Notes under the pieces: generated by a model
Seen by the model: only the letters and a program-made list of their open reading frames with translations
What the model was told of the DNA's origin: nothing
Database searches by the model: none
Shown here: piece after piece, positions 7,869 through 16,587 of the stretch
Numbering within the stretch: position 1 is the first letter of the stretch
How the letters are laid out: each line of letters begins with the position of its first letter
Position numbers and translations under genes: made by a program
Assembly (NCBI RefSeq): GCF_033344935.1
Contig: NZ_JAWPMM010000001.1
Location: 3,272,001-3,336,000, forward strand
Reading direction: 5' to 3'
Source of the DNA: Reichenbachiella sp.
GTDB taxonomy: Bacteria > Bacteroidota > Bacteroidia > Cytophagales > Cyclobacteriaceae
DNA length: 64,000 bases

Positions 7869-8792
7869 ATGAGAACTAAATTATTCATAACATCAACTCT
7901 TCTGATATTCTTTCTAGTCAATACCAGCTACGGACAAAGTTTTGTTTTTAGAGTATTGGCCAGTAAAGGAGCCAATCAGGTAAAAAAAGCTCAATCAGGC
8001 GAAACAATTCCTCTGAAGACCGGAGCAACGCTAATGTCAGGTGACGAACTAATTGCTGCATCTGGCGCTTACATTGGATTAATGCATAAGTCGGGAAGAA
8101 CTATCGAAGTTAGGAATCCAGGTGTAACTAAAATTACAGACTTAGAAACTAAACTTGCTAAAAATCAATCTTCTGTTGCGAACAAATATGCTCAATTTGT
8201 GATGAACAAAATGAGTGACGATGATGGAGCTAGCTCTAATTACAGACGTAACATGAAGGCTACAGGAGCCGTGGAGCGTGCTACAAGCAGCGCTGCACTT
8301 AAAGTGATGCTACCAAGCTCTGTTGACATCCTAAATCCGGAGGCTATCATTCGATGGGACGGTGCGGAAGAAGTATCAGATGCATCTTATGTTGTTAGCA
8401 TCAAAAACATTTTTGATGAAGAAATCTATAGTGCTGAAACTACAGACACGAGCATGAGCATCAACTTCGAAGATGATCAGTTGGCCAATGAAAGACTCGT
8501 TATTTTGAATGTAAAAGTGAAGGATAATGATGAGTTGAAGTCAGGTGACTATGGCATCAAAAGAATGTCTTCAGATGATGCATCTTCTATCAACGAAAAT
8601 CTCGAGGCTTTGAAATCTGATTTATCAGGTGATAGCCCATTGAACAACTTGATATTCGCTTCTTTCTATGAAGAAAACAACTTGATCTTAGATGCAATGA
8701 CTCAATACGAAAAAGCATTGATTGCATCTCCAGACGTAGAAGACTTCAAAACGCTCTACGACGATTTCTTAATTAAGAATGGCTTGAAGTAA
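7869..8792 (+). CDS. Exported FecR-like domain protein, partner of the CHASE2 protein
   Basis: A 307-residue protein with a Sec signal peptide (cleavage likely after the YGQ near residue 23). Residues about 25-95 resemble a FecR-type beta domain (FRVLASKGANQVKK, then SGDELIAASGAYIGLMHKSGRTIEVR). A middle beta-rich segment and a short helical, TPR-like C-terminus (ILDAMTQYEKALIASPDVEDFKTLY) follow. It follows the CHASE2 gene by 28 bases on the same strand, so the two are probably one transcript and one envelope complex. It carries no FecR transmembrane or anti-sigma N-terminal region, so it is not a classical FecR regulator. Confidence 0.7.
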   Translation: MRTKLFITSTLLIFFLVNTSYGQSFVFRVLASKGANQVKKAQSGETIPLKTGATLMSGDELIAASGAYIGLMHKSGRTIEVRNPGVTKITDLETKLAKNQSSVANKYAQFVMNKMSDDDGASSNYRRNMKATGAVERATSSAALKVMLPSSVDILNPEAIIRWDGAEEVSDASYVVSIKNIFDEEIYSAETTDTSMSINFEDDQLANERLVILNVKVKDNDELKSGDYGIKRMSSDDASSINENLEALKSDLSGDSPLNNLIFASFYEENNLILDAMTQYEKALIASPDVEDFKTLYDDFLIKNGLK

Positions 8793-8813
8793 GAAATAGA
8801 TTATTAGAAAATG

Positions 8814-8846
8814 AAGGTCATGCCCCAAAGGCATGGCCTTTTTTAA
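8814..8846 (+). terminator. Rho-independent terminator after the CHASE2/FecR-like pair
   Basis: An 11-bp stem with one G-U pair (8814-8824 with 8830-8840) encloses a 5-base loop and is followed by a T-run. It lies 22 bases after the FecR-like gene and directly before the convergent pyrB end. Confidence 0.85.
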
Positions 8847-8862
8847 TGCCTATAAAATTCAA

Positions 8863-9789
8863 TTATCTGTTAGCTCCGGCAAGTAAGTACATAACCGCCA
8901 TTCGAACCGCTACACCATTTTCAACCTGATTCAAAATAATAGAATGTTGGGAATCTGCCACATCACTAGTGATCTCCACTCCCCTATTGATTGGTCCTGG
9001 ATGCATAATCACAATCTCTTTATCCAATCGATCTAGTAGTTGCTTGTTTACCCCAAAATAAAGAGAATACTCTCGCAAAGATGGAAAATATTTGATGTGC
9101 TGCCTTTCTAGTTGGATTCTTAGGATATTGGCAACATCGCACCATTGCAGGGCTTCAAACACATCCGTAACCACTTTCACTCCTAATGAAGTGATGTACT
9201 TAGGCACAAGGGTGGCCGGTCCGCAAATCATCACCTCTGCTCCTAGTTTTTGCAAAGCAAACACATTTGACAAGGCAACACGAGAATGAATGATGTCCCC
9301 AATGATAGCAATTTTCTTGCCTGCCAAGTCACCAAGCTTTTCTCGCATAGAGAATGTATCCAGTAACGCTTGAGTGGGATGCTCGTGTGTCCCATCCCCA
9401 GCATTTACAATATTGGCGTCAATATGTTTTGACAGAAAATGTGGTGCACCTGGCGATGAGTGCCTCATAACTATCATATCTACCTTCATAGCCAGGATAT
9501 TGTTCACCGTATCCAACAAGGTCTCGCCCTTCTTCACAGAACTTCCCGAAGAAGAAAAGTTAATCACGTCTGCTGAGAGTCTTTTCTCAGCTAATTCGAA
9601 AGAAAGCTTTGTCCTGGTTGAATTTTCAAAGAAAACGTTGGCAATGGTAATATCTCTGAGAGAAGGCACCTTTTTGATGGGCCTATTGATGACATCTTTA
9701 AAATTATCAGCAGTCTCAAAAATCAACTGAATATCATCAGATGTTAAATCTTTGATACCCAATAAATGTTTGCTGCTCAACTGACTCAT
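8863..9789 (-). CDS. pyrB: Aspartate carbamoyltransferase catalytic subunit
   Basis: A full-length 308-residue enzyme that condenses carbamoyl phosphate with aspartate in pyrimidine synthesis. The carbamoyl-phosphate loop FFENSTRTKLSFE is near residues 54-66. SGSSVKKGETLLDT, the HPTQALLDT motif and HPGPINRG near residues 262-269 are all in place. It overlaps the upstream pyrR by four bases (ATGA), so the two are coupled. No pyrI is present, which fits the unregulated PyrB class controlled by PyrR. Confidence 0.96.
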   Translation of the reverse strand: MSQLSSKHLLGIKDLTSDDIQLIFETADNFKDVINRPIKKVPSLRDITIANVFFENSTRTKLSFELAEKRLSADVINFSSSGSSVKKGETLLDTVNNILAMKVDMIVMRHSSPGAPHFLSKHIDANIVNAGDGTHEHPTQALLDTFSMREKLGDLAGKKIAIIGDIIHSRVALSNVFALQKLGAEVMICGPATLVPKYITSLGVKVVTDVFEALQWCDVANILRIQLERQHIKYFPSLREYSLYFGVNKQLLDRLDKEIVIMHPGPINRGVEITSDVADSQHSIILNQVENGVAVRMAVMYLLAGANR

Positions 9790-10334
9790 TTCTCTGAATT
9801 ATCTATCAACCAAATTTTATCTTCTTTTTTGCCTTGTTCGGTAAGTTCGACGAGGACTTTTTGTGACAACACAGTATTCACTTGTTTGCCAATATAGTTT
9901 GCCTCGACTGGTATGTCTCGACTATATACTCTATCTATTAATGTTAGAAACTCTACTTTCGCAGGTCGGCCAAAAGCACCCATAGCATCCATAGCGGATT
10001 TAACAGACCTCCCTGTATATAACACATCATCGATCAAGACTACATTTTTGTCTTCTATGATGAATGGAACTTTAGTCTCGTTGGGGGCTAGTAGCTCGTC
10101 TCTCCTCCTAAAATCATCACGATGAAAGGTAATATCCAGATACCCCAGAGGAATAGTCTTCTTTATCACCTCTTCCAGTTTGGCCTTTATCCGCTCGGCT
10201 ACATAAATACCCTTTGGCTGTAGACCCAGCAACACGGTATTTTCAAACTTGTTGTGATTTTCGATTAATTGATAACAAAGACGGGAGATGGTAATACTCA
10301 GGTGATGGCTATTAAGAAGAAGTCTCTTTTGCAT
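9786..10334 (-). CDS. pyrR: Bifunctional pyrimidine operon regulator / uracil phosphoribosyltransferase
   Basis: A 182-residue type I phosphoribosyltransferase. The start is taken at the ATG at 10334 (MQKRLLLN), close to the usual PyrR length; an ATG 18 bases upstream is also possible. The PRPP-binding motif VVLIDDVLYTGRSVKSA is near residues 100-116, and VEFLTLIDR and YIGKQVNT follow as in PyrR proteins. In other bacteria PyrR senses UMP and attenuates pyr transcription; the operon with pyrB fits this. I see no clear PyrR-binding attenuator in the 53 bases upstream. Confidence 0.9.
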   Translation of the reverse strand: MQKRLLLNSHHLSITISRLCYQLIENHNKFENTVLLGLQPKGIYVAERIKAKLEEVIKKTIPLGYLDITFHRDDFRRRDELLAPNETKVPFIIEDKNVVLIDDVLYTGRSVKSAMDAMGAFGRPAKVEFLTLIDRVYSRDIPVEANYIGKQVNTVLSQKVLVELTEQGKKEDKIWLIDNSEK

Positions 10335-10405
10335 GTGTCTTTGATTACGCAAATATAGAAACTAGCCCTTTACATATAAAAGTATTTTCAGTAGAAGATT
10401 TCAGA

Positions 10406-11974
10406 TTATTGATATTGAACTTTGTTGATATAGAAAACACGTCGATTCAGCTTCACATCCTTATCTTTTAAGTTTTTGATATGCTGAATACCAAAGGTAT
10501 AGAAGTTTCCATCAAACCACTTTTCTAGCCCTTCCATTTCTTTATCATTGTTTCTGATCTCGTCTGACTTGAAATGTAATTCTATAGGGTCAAAGCTCTT
10601 CCCCTCCAGTATTTCATCGTTTTGAATAATTTTCGAGCGAATTACATTTTCGTAAACATACAAAAGGACGATGCGATTATCTTCCACACTTATTTGCACA
10701 TTTGGCTTCAGTGAATAACTCAATAAATCATTGATTTCAAAACTATTGTCCCAGAGCAACTCCCCTTTCTTGCTAAATCCAACAACTACAGCATGAGTAT
10801 ATTTATACCCTATAAAGTTGGGGTTTGAAAACCCATCATTCCCAGGAAAACTATTGGATGCATAAAAATTACTACTTCCATAATTAGAATATTTAGGATA
10901 ATAGGCTTCACCAATGAGAATGTATTCGTTTTCTCTTTCAACAATATCGTTGATCAGTAATCTATAGTTGAATTTCACCTTTTGACCCTTTACTTTTTTT
11001 CGTTCAATTTTCTCTTTGACTCTTTCTTCTCGCTTTGCCCTCATGTACGAGAAGAAGTTATCCAGTTCTGCATAGTCGTGATACTTGATAAACTCTTGTT
11101 TACCTAAATTCAATTTTGCCAAATACAATCCTCGTGAAAATTCCGATTTCCTTTTGGAGTAAGTTCCCGCCACATACTGCGTACCATTGTCAAAGCTAGT
11201 AGAAACCCCATCCAACAGACTTTTCTCATACTCGGTGTCGATTGTTTCCTTATGAACCATTTCCCCCTTTTCTGTAAAGGTTTTGAGAGAGACGGTAACT
11301 TTTTTGTTTTGACCACTTTCGCTCATCACAACTGTAAAGTTATTTGTCTTCTTGTCTGTCCTTACATCAATGATAGAGCTATTGTTATTATATATTCCAG
11401 GCATGACTATCGGTCGAGGATCATCCAGGTCTATCACGGAAATAACGGGTTTCATATTCGAATAACCACCAAAAATCAATGTATTCGAAACCACTTCAAA
11501 ATGACTCAATTCTAAAGGCAACGAAAGAGAAAGGTTGTAAGAAAGAATTTGCTCACCGGCCAAGTCTGCCTGATATACAATTAAGTCATCCAGCTTATAT
11601 TGAGATTTTCCAAAGAGAAGAAAAAAGCCTTCATCACTATAATCATACCCTAAGAAAACAGCACCATAATCTATAGATAAAGCCTTGTCCCAAACCACAT
11701 TCAATAAACTATCTACTCGATATAACTCCCAAACAAAACCAGTCTGAGTCCGGTTTCTTGTTTGTTTGACCACGAGTAAGCCATTCTCCTTTGCGGAAAT
11801 AATGATAAAATCTTCATCCTTGGTACCAACTTCGAATTCAATTCGCTTCGGTTGGACAATAAAAGATTCCTGTTCGACCGTATCCTGTTCCGCGTTTTTT
11901 TGTTTCTTCTGACCAAGCGTTACCAGCTGAATACCCAATACCAGGAAAAATAATATGCACGTGATTTTTTTCAT
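10406..11974 (-). CDS. Exported protein of unknown function
   Basis: A 522-residue protein with a clear Sec signal peptide (hydrophobic FFLVLGIQLVTLGQ, cleavage near residue 21). A charged linker and then a long beta-rich region follow, without any domain I can name. Short repeats of the type 'hydrophobic strand, Asp/Gly turn' suggest a propeller-like fold. A lysine/arginine-rich segment (about residues 310-330) interrupts it. No C-terminal T9SS sorting domain or outer-membrane beta-barrel end is evident, so a periplasmic location is most likely. It lies 53 bases upstream of pyrR on the same strand and could be co-transcribed with it. Confidence 0.75.
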   Translation of the reverse strand: MKKITCILFFLVLGIQLVTLGQKKQKNAEQDTVEQESFIVQPKRIEFEVGTKDEDFIIISAKENGLLVVKQTRNRTQTGFVWELYRVDSLLNVVWDKALSIDYGAVFLGYDYSDEGFFLLFGKSQYKLDDLIVYQADLAGEQILSYNLSLSLPLELSHFEVVSNTLIFGGYSNMKPVISVIDLDDPRPIVMPGIYNNNSSIIDVRTDKKTNNFTVVMSESGQNKKVTVSLKTFTEKGEMVHKETIDTEYEKSLLDGVSTSFDNGTQYVAGTYSKRKSEFSRGLYLAKLNLGKQEFIKYHDYAELDNFFSYMRAKREERVKEKIERKKVKGQKVKFNYRLLINDIVERENEYILIGEAYYPKYSNYGSSNFYASNSFPGNDGFSNPNFIGYKYTHAVVVGFSKKGELLWDNSFEINDLLSYSLKPNVQISVEDNRIVLLYVYENVIRSKIIQNDEILEGKSFDPIELHFKSDEIRNNDKEMEGLEKWFDGNFYTFGIQHIKNLKDKDVKLNRRVFYINKVQYQ

Positions 11975-12032
11975 TTCTAATCTCTTACTTAAAAAAGGAT
12001 TCTAGAAGACAATACCCTTATTATTTATTGAT

Positions 12033-12440
12033 TCATTTCTGCCCTAAGGATAAAACAATATCAAACTCCTCTTTTTTCACCGGTTGTACAGAAAGTCTAG
12101 AGTTATTCACCAACACCATATCAGATAAACGGTTGTCATTTTTGATTTGTTCTAATGTAACCGCTACTTCCAATTTAAATTCAGGCACGAGGTCAACTAC
12201 TACCCATCTATCATCATCTGTGGTGGGGTCTGGATAATGCTCACGAACGACTTTTGCTACGCCTACTACACATTTATCGTTTACACTGTGATAAAACAAG
12301 GCTAAGTCATCCTTCTTCATACTCATCATGTGCTTTCGAGCTGCATAATTACGTACGCCATCCCAGTGGTCTCTTCCTAATTTCACAAAATCATCCCAAG
12401 CGTAAGTATTAGGTTCGGACTTGATTAACCAATAGTTCAT
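12033..12440 (-). CDS. EVE-domain protein
   Basis: At 135 residues this is a single EVE domain, related to thymocyte nuclear protein 1. It starts with the family's MNYWLIKSEP and includes W..GVRNYAARKHMMSM and the FYHS segment. EVE domains belong to the PUA-like fold and in other proteins recognise modified cytosine or adenine bases in DNA or RNA. Stand-alone bacterial copies have no agreed substrate. It is flanked by short spacers and shows no adjacent restriction-modification genes, so a defence role is not suggested by context. Confidence 0.92.
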   Translation of the reverse strand: MNYWLIKSEPNTYAWDDFVKLGRDHWDGVRNYAARKHMMSMKKDDLALFYHSVNDKCVVGVAKVVREHYPDPTTDDDRWVVVDLVPEFKLEVAVTLEQIKNDNRLSDMVLVNNSRLSVQPVKKEEFDIVLSLGQK

Positions 12441-12498
12441 AGATATAAGATCAATTGTTAATTGAAATTTAAATATTTATGAGACTAATGCAAATGGT

Positions 12499-13740
12499 CT
12501 AAGCAGGTATGCTTGGCAAATACTTAAGAATACTCATTTGATCAAAATCGAGACACTCATTAGCTAGTCTACGAAGCTGAGTTCTCGTCACGCGATCCAC
12601 CTTATCAAAAACCGCTTCAAGTCCTTCTATTTTGCCATGATCCAAAATGCTCTTTGCCATCATAAGCATAAAGTTTTGATTGTTTTCTTCAGACATAGCC
12701 AATTGTCCTTTAATCTGATTTTTGGCTGTTTGAAGCTGCTTAGAACCTAGCTCCTTTTCCATGAGCTTTTTAATCTCTTTCTGCACGAGCTGTAAGGAAC
12801 GGTCCAAATTGGCTGGTTCTGTAGCATAAAATATAGAAAATAACCCTGTATCTGTAAAAGCCTGAAAATTAGATTCAATGTTGTAAACCATTCCATGATT
12901 TTCGCGAAGACTTAGATTAAGCCTTGAATTCATGGCATTACCACCTAAAATATTATTAAGAACAAAAAAAGGAATTTTCTGATCCGAATAGATATCAAAG
13001 GCCCTACACCCTATACCTACGTGAGCTTGGGAAATATCTCTTTTTTCAATGGCCTCAAGCGGTTTGTATCCATTGACCAGCACTCGCTCTCTTTGACTAG
13101 AAATGCGGTCGATTTGAAGTAGGTTTTTTTCTACAATTCTCTTTAGTTTTTTTAACGAATAATTGCCTACTGAAGAGAAAACCATGCGCTCTGTATCCAG
13201 ATTTTCACTTACAAAATCCAGAAAATCTGTTTGATGGAAGGATTTAACACTTTCCTGCGTTCCTAATATATTGTTTCCAAGCTGATGACCATTAAAGACA
13301 AGCGTGTCCAATTGGTCTTGGATAGCATCCTCAGGACTATCCGCATACATAGACATCTCCTCCAGAATCACCTGCCGCTCTTTATTGATTTGAACATCTG
13401 GGAAAATAGAATTAAAGGTGATGTCTGTAAGTAAGTCTACTGCTTTGTCTAAGTGATTGTCTAGCACTGCGGCATAAAAACAGATTTTTTCTTTTGTAGT
13501 GTAGGCATTAAGTTCTCCACCAAGAGACTCCAATCGGTTGATGATATGAAAAGCTTTTCGTCGCTGAGTACCTTTGAAAGCCATATGCTCCCAAAAGTGA
13601 GCAATCCCTTGCTGCAGTGTGCCCTCGTCTCTACTGCCGATATCCAGCATCAATGCACAGTGGGCGATTTTCGTATTTGAAACTTGTCTATGAACCACCC
13701 TAATCCCATTGGGTAATTCCCACAACTCATAATCCATCAT
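12499..13740 (-). CDS. M16 family zinc metallopeptidase (processing-peptidase-like)
   Basis: A 413-residue single-chain M16B-type protein. The inverted zinc motif HFWEH is at residues 48-52 (HXXEH), and the distal glutamate lies in RQVILEEMSMY around residues 123-133. The second half-domain retains a NSRLNLSLRE segment like that of mitochondrial processing peptidase relatives. There is no signal peptide, so it is probably cytoplasmic. A second ATG one codon downstream is an equally good start. Confidence 0.9.
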   Translation of the reverse strand: MMDYELWELPNGIRVVHRQVSNTKIAHCALMLDIGSRDEGTLQQGIAHFWEHMAFKGTQRRKAFHIINRLESLGGELNAYTTKEKICFYAAVLDNHLDKAVDLLTDITFNSIFPDVQINKERQVILEEMSMYADSPEDAIQDQLDTLVFNGHQLGNNILGTQESVKSFHQTDFLDFVSENLDTERMVFSSVGNYSLKKLKRIVEKNLLQIDRISSQRERVLVNGYKPLEAIEKRDISQAHVGIGCRAFDIYSDQKIPFFVLNNILGGNAMNSRLNLSLRENHGMVYNIESNFQAFTDTGLFSIFYATEPANLDRSLQLVQKEIKKLMEKELGSKQLQTAKNQIKGQLAMSEENNQNFMLMMAKSILDHGKIEGLEAVFDKVDRVTRTQLRRLANECLDFDQMSILKYLPSIPA

Positions 13741-13811
13741 ATAACTTCTTTCGAAGCCACAAAGTTATACATTTTGATGGCCTGAAATATTGGTTGACTG
13801 GAAATGTCTGT

Positions 13812-15080
13812 TTAATTACCGGAAAGCTTTTGAATCTTCATTGCAATGTAACTTTTCTCCAATTCGTTATCTAAAAGGTCTACTCCTTCTTTATAAGCTT
13901 TTAACGCTTCCTTTTTCTTGTTTGCCGCCTCATATAGATGCCCTTTAACCAAGTAGAGCAAATAATAGTTACTTAAAAATCCTGTCTCTTCAATTTTTTT
14001 CAACTCCTCCATAGCAACTTCCCAGCCCTCTACTTGAGCCAAAGGCACCAATCGATTAAGTTGTGCTACTGCTGAGGGAAAACGAAGGACCATGGCATCA
14101 TATAATCCGAGAATTTCTTTCCAGTTGGTTTCTTCAAAAGTCTTAGCTGCGCAATGTATCGAAGAGATTACTGCTTGAATGTGATATTCTGAATATACCG
14201 GTTGCTGGACCGCTTTATTTAAAAAATAATGACCAGTCTGAATCATTTCCTGATCCCATTTGGATCGATCTTGATCTTCTAAAGAAATAATAAATCCTCC
14301 CTCGCTCATCCTAGATTCAGATCTGGCCAAATGAAAATACATTAACGCCTCAAGGGCATTGGTCTCAGGCAGATTCCCTATTTCAGCATCTAATAGTAGC
14401 TTATTAAGTCGAAGCGCTTCTATACATAAGTCAACATTCAAAATCTTCTCTCCAGAGCTGGGCTTATACCCTTCGTTAAACAATAAATAAATTACTTTTA
14501 AGACTACTGAGAGTCTATCTTTCAGCTCGTTGGCAGGGGGTAATTCAAATGAGGCATTGACCTCTATAAGTTTTTGCCTAGACCGGGTATATGACTTAGC
14601 CACTGCAGCTTCAGACTTTAGCAAACAGGCTGCTATTTCCTTCACCCCCAATCCACAAAGTACCTTCAAAGCCAAAATAATTTGATACTCCATATTGAGC
14701 TGCGGATGGCAGCACGCAAAGAGCATTTTGAGCAATTCATCTTTTAGCACATCATCCGGATTGATATCAGATACAAATGAAGCCTCCTGCAAATCAAAAG
14801 GACTGTCTTCAGTATAATCTTGCCTGGACAAGCGTCTCAGTTGATCAATCATTTGATTGTTAGCCACTCGATAAATCCACCCAGCTGGGTTTGCGGGCAC
14901 CTCTTTATACGGCCAGGTTTGCATAGCTTTATACATAGCCTCTTGTACCACATCTTCAGCCAACGTCAAATGGCTAGGACCATACTTGCTTACGAGCAGC
15001 GATACGATCTTGCCATATTCATTTCTAAATAAATGATCTACAATTTGCTCTGTAGAGGAGTTTTCTATTGATTCTGACAA
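13812..15080 (-). CDS. ECF42-type RNA polymerase sigma factor with C-terminal TPR-like extension
   Basis: This protein has 422 residues, more than twice the size of a simple ECF sigma factor. Region 2 is at about residues 10-80 (YGPSHLTLAEDVVQEAMYKAM, then PAGWIYRVANNQMIDQLRR). Region 4 is near 120-170 (LKVLCGLGVKEIAACLLKSEAAVAKSYTRSRQKL). A long helical extension (DUF6596-like, with TPR-type helices to the end) follows. This architecture defines the ECF42 group, which in known genomes lies beside DGPF/YCII proteins. Exactly such a gene is at 15688 here. No anti-sigma factor is encoded nearby, in keeping with control through the C-terminal extension. Confidence 0.9.
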   Translation of the reverse strand: MSESIENSSTEQIVDHLFRNEYGKIVSLLVSKYGPSHLTLAEDVVQEAMYKAMQTWPYKEVPANPAGWIYRVANNQMIDQLRRLSRQDYTEDSPFDLQEASFVSDINPDDVLKDELLKMLFACCHPQLNMEYQIILALKVLCGLGVKEIAACLLKSEAAVAKSYTRSRQKLIEVNASFELPPANELKDRLSVVLKVIYLLFNEGYKPSSGEKILNVDLCIEALRLNKLLLDAEIGNLPETNALEALMYFHLARSESRMSEGGFIISLEDQDRSKWDQEMIQTGHYFLNKAVQQPVYSEYHIQAVISSIHCAAKTFEETNWKEILGLYDAMVLRFPSAVAQLNRLVPLAQVEGWEVAMEELKKIEETGFLSNYYLLYLVKGHLYEAANKKKEALKAYKEGVDLLDNELEKSYIAMKIQKLSGN

Positions 15081-15116
15081 GTTGGATTTAATTGATGTAC
15101 TAAAGAGGCTCGCAAA

Positions 15117-15560
15117 CTAGTCTTTTTTAACATCTGCAAAAGATAATTGATAAGTCGTATGACCAAATCCTTCACTATCAAGTGCTTGGTCTATAATCTC
15201 CCAAGCATCATCAAAAACTGGTTCGTTTGCGGCAATTATATCAATAGCAGCATGATCAGAATGGTAAAAACTAAGTGAATAGAGCGCCGTTGATGGGTAT
15301 GGGAATTCGGTTACAAACTCAACTTCAAATACCTTCCGGGTAGATCCTTTTGGTATAACAATGAGGTCATTTGACGCTTTGAAACCTAACTTGGAAGATG
15401 TAATGTATGAAACACTGATGTCGTAATCAGAATTGTTGTTAACTAGATAATCTGCTGTATTCTCTTTGGCCTCCACCTCTGGCGAATACAAATCCTCTTG
15501 CTGACATCCAGCAAATAAAAAAATAAATATGACCGATATGTGGATTAAAAGGTGTTTCAC
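15117..15560 (-). CDS. Small lipoprotein upstream of the ECF42 sigma factor
   Basis: A 147-residue protein with a lipoprotein signal peptide and lipobox FAGC (lipidated Cys at 19). QQED directly after the Cys resembles the acidic surface-export signal of Bacteroidota lipoproteins. The mature part is about 125 residues, predicted beta-rich, with no domain I recognise. Its stop lies 36 bases upstream of the sigma factor start on the same strand, so the two may share a transcript. A terminator separates it from the YCII gene upstream. It could be an envelope input or a simple neighbour; the sequence does not decide. Confidence 0.75.
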   Translation of the reverse strand: MKHLLIHISVIFIFLFAGCQQEDLYSPEVEAKENTADYLVNNNSDYDISVSYITSSKLGFKASNDLIVIPKGSTRKVFEVEFVTEFPYPSTALYSLSFYHSDHAAIDIIAANEPVFDDAWEIIDQALDSEGFGHTTYQLSFADVKKD

Positions 15561-15633
15561 AACTAGTTGATTCTTCTCAAGACTCTACTAAAGTTACCAC
15601 TTTTTATCACAACAAACAATAGTAAAATTAGAG

Positions 15634-15666
15634 CAAAAAAAAGGGTTAAGCACACTCAACCCTTTT
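15634..15666 (-). terminator. Rho-independent terminator after the YCII gene (minus strand)
   Basis: A 9-bp stem (15639-15647 with 15658-15666) is followed, in the minus direction, by a run of T residues (the A-run at 15635-15642). It lies 22 bases downstream of the YCII gene stop and ends the SRPBCC-YCII transcript before the lipoprotein and sigma factor. Confidence 0.8.
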
Positions 15667-15687
15667 CCATATCAACTCTAAACTGAG

Positions 15688-16032
15688 TTACATATCCATT
15701 TTCATGATTTCTCTAACCTCTACAGACCCTCCATCTTCATATATAGGACATCCTTTTGAAATTTCAACAGCACCATCAAGTGTATCTGATTTGACAATCA
15801 AATAACCACCCACCATTTCTTTTCCTTCTGCATAGGCACCATCAGTAATCAATGCTCCCGCGTTACGAACTACCTTCCCTTCTTTCTGAAGAGGTTCGCC
15901 AGCAACCAATTTATTATCTGCAGCCAATCCTTGCATCCAAACTCCCCATTTAGCCATATGTGCTTGCATTTCTTCTGGCGTCTGATCTGAGCCTGACTCG
16001 TCGTTTCTAAAGATGAATAGATAATCTTTCAT
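15688..16032 (-). CDS. YCII-related (DGPF) protein
   Basis: This 114-residue protein is of the YCII / DGPF family. The name-giving motif appears as DGAYAEGKEMVGGYLIV near residues 63-79, replacing the more usual DGPF..(A/S)KE; it is followed by the conserved A..I.KGCPI segment. The fold is a ferredoxin-like dimer with an apparently catalytic His/Asp in some members, but no reaction is known. Family members are the standard genomic partners and likely regulon of ECF42 sigma factors, as here. It follows the SRPBCC gene by 17 bases and is followed by a terminator. Confidence 0.9.
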   Translation of the reverse strand: MKDYLFIFRNDESGSDQTPEEMQAHMAKWGVWMQGLAADNKLVAGEPLQKEGKVVRNAGALITDGAYAEGKEMVGGYLIVKSDTLDGAVEISKGCPIYEDGGSVEVREIMKMDM

Positions 16033-16049
16033 GTGTTTTATGTTTTAGT

Positions 16050-16436
16050 TTATAAATTATTCGATTCTAACCAGGTAATCAAGGGATTCATATAATGTTC
16101 ATCCCATCCTCGTTTAATATTTTGAAAAGACCTTTCTGGAATATCTGTGTGAATCAATGTGACCTCAAGACCAGCAGGCCCTGTCTTCCATTCAAATGAC
16201 ACTTTCGAGTAACCTGTCCAATTTTTTTCCTTCCATTGCTGCTCCAAAGTATTTGCCGCCACTTTTAAGTTCACTCCTACTATGCTTCCACTCCACAAGG
16301 AAAAAGTCGCTTCGACTTCGTCACTCATCACTGCTGGTGCGCCCGACCATTGGCTAACCATGGATTGATTCGTCAAAGCCTTATAAAACATTTTCTCACT
16401 CACATTAACCATGTATTGTTTTTTAAATCGCTTCAT
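16050..16436 (-). CDS. SRPBCC (AHSA1-like) domain protein
   Basis: A 128-residue single-domain START/AHSA1-like protein, starting at the ATG at 16436 (MKRFKKQYMVN); an upstream ATG at 16478 would add 14 unconserved residues. Hallmarks are an N-terminal strand then F.KALTNQSMVSQWSG, a central W.EKNWTGYSKVSFEWK and the C-terminal helix RGWDEHYMNPLITWLES. AHSA1-like proteins bind hydrophobic ligands, and several sit in ECF42 neighbourhoods together with DGPF proteins. It is the first gene of the two-gene unit with YCII. Confidence 0.85.
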   Translation of the reverse strand: MKRFKKQYMVNVSEKMFYKALTNQSMVSQWSGAPAVMSDEVEATFSLWSGSIVGVNLKVAANTLEQQWKEKNWTGYSKVSFEWKTGPAGLEVTLIHTDIPERSFQNIKRGWDEHYMNPLITWLESNNL

Positions 16437-16587
16437 ATCCTTGCTGTTTTGATAAGATGACGAACGAAAGTCAAGCATCAGGACAGAAATTTGAAAAATT
16501 ATTTTTCATGTCAGAGATCATTAAAAAGAAGCACTAGATTTACGAAAGCAAATAGCCTGTTCTATTTCATTAATAAACAATATCTCC

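Noticed and set aside
12033-12440. EVE protein as part of a defence system
   Set aside because: No nuclease, methyltransferase or McrBC-type gene is near; its neighbours are housekeeping or exported proteins.
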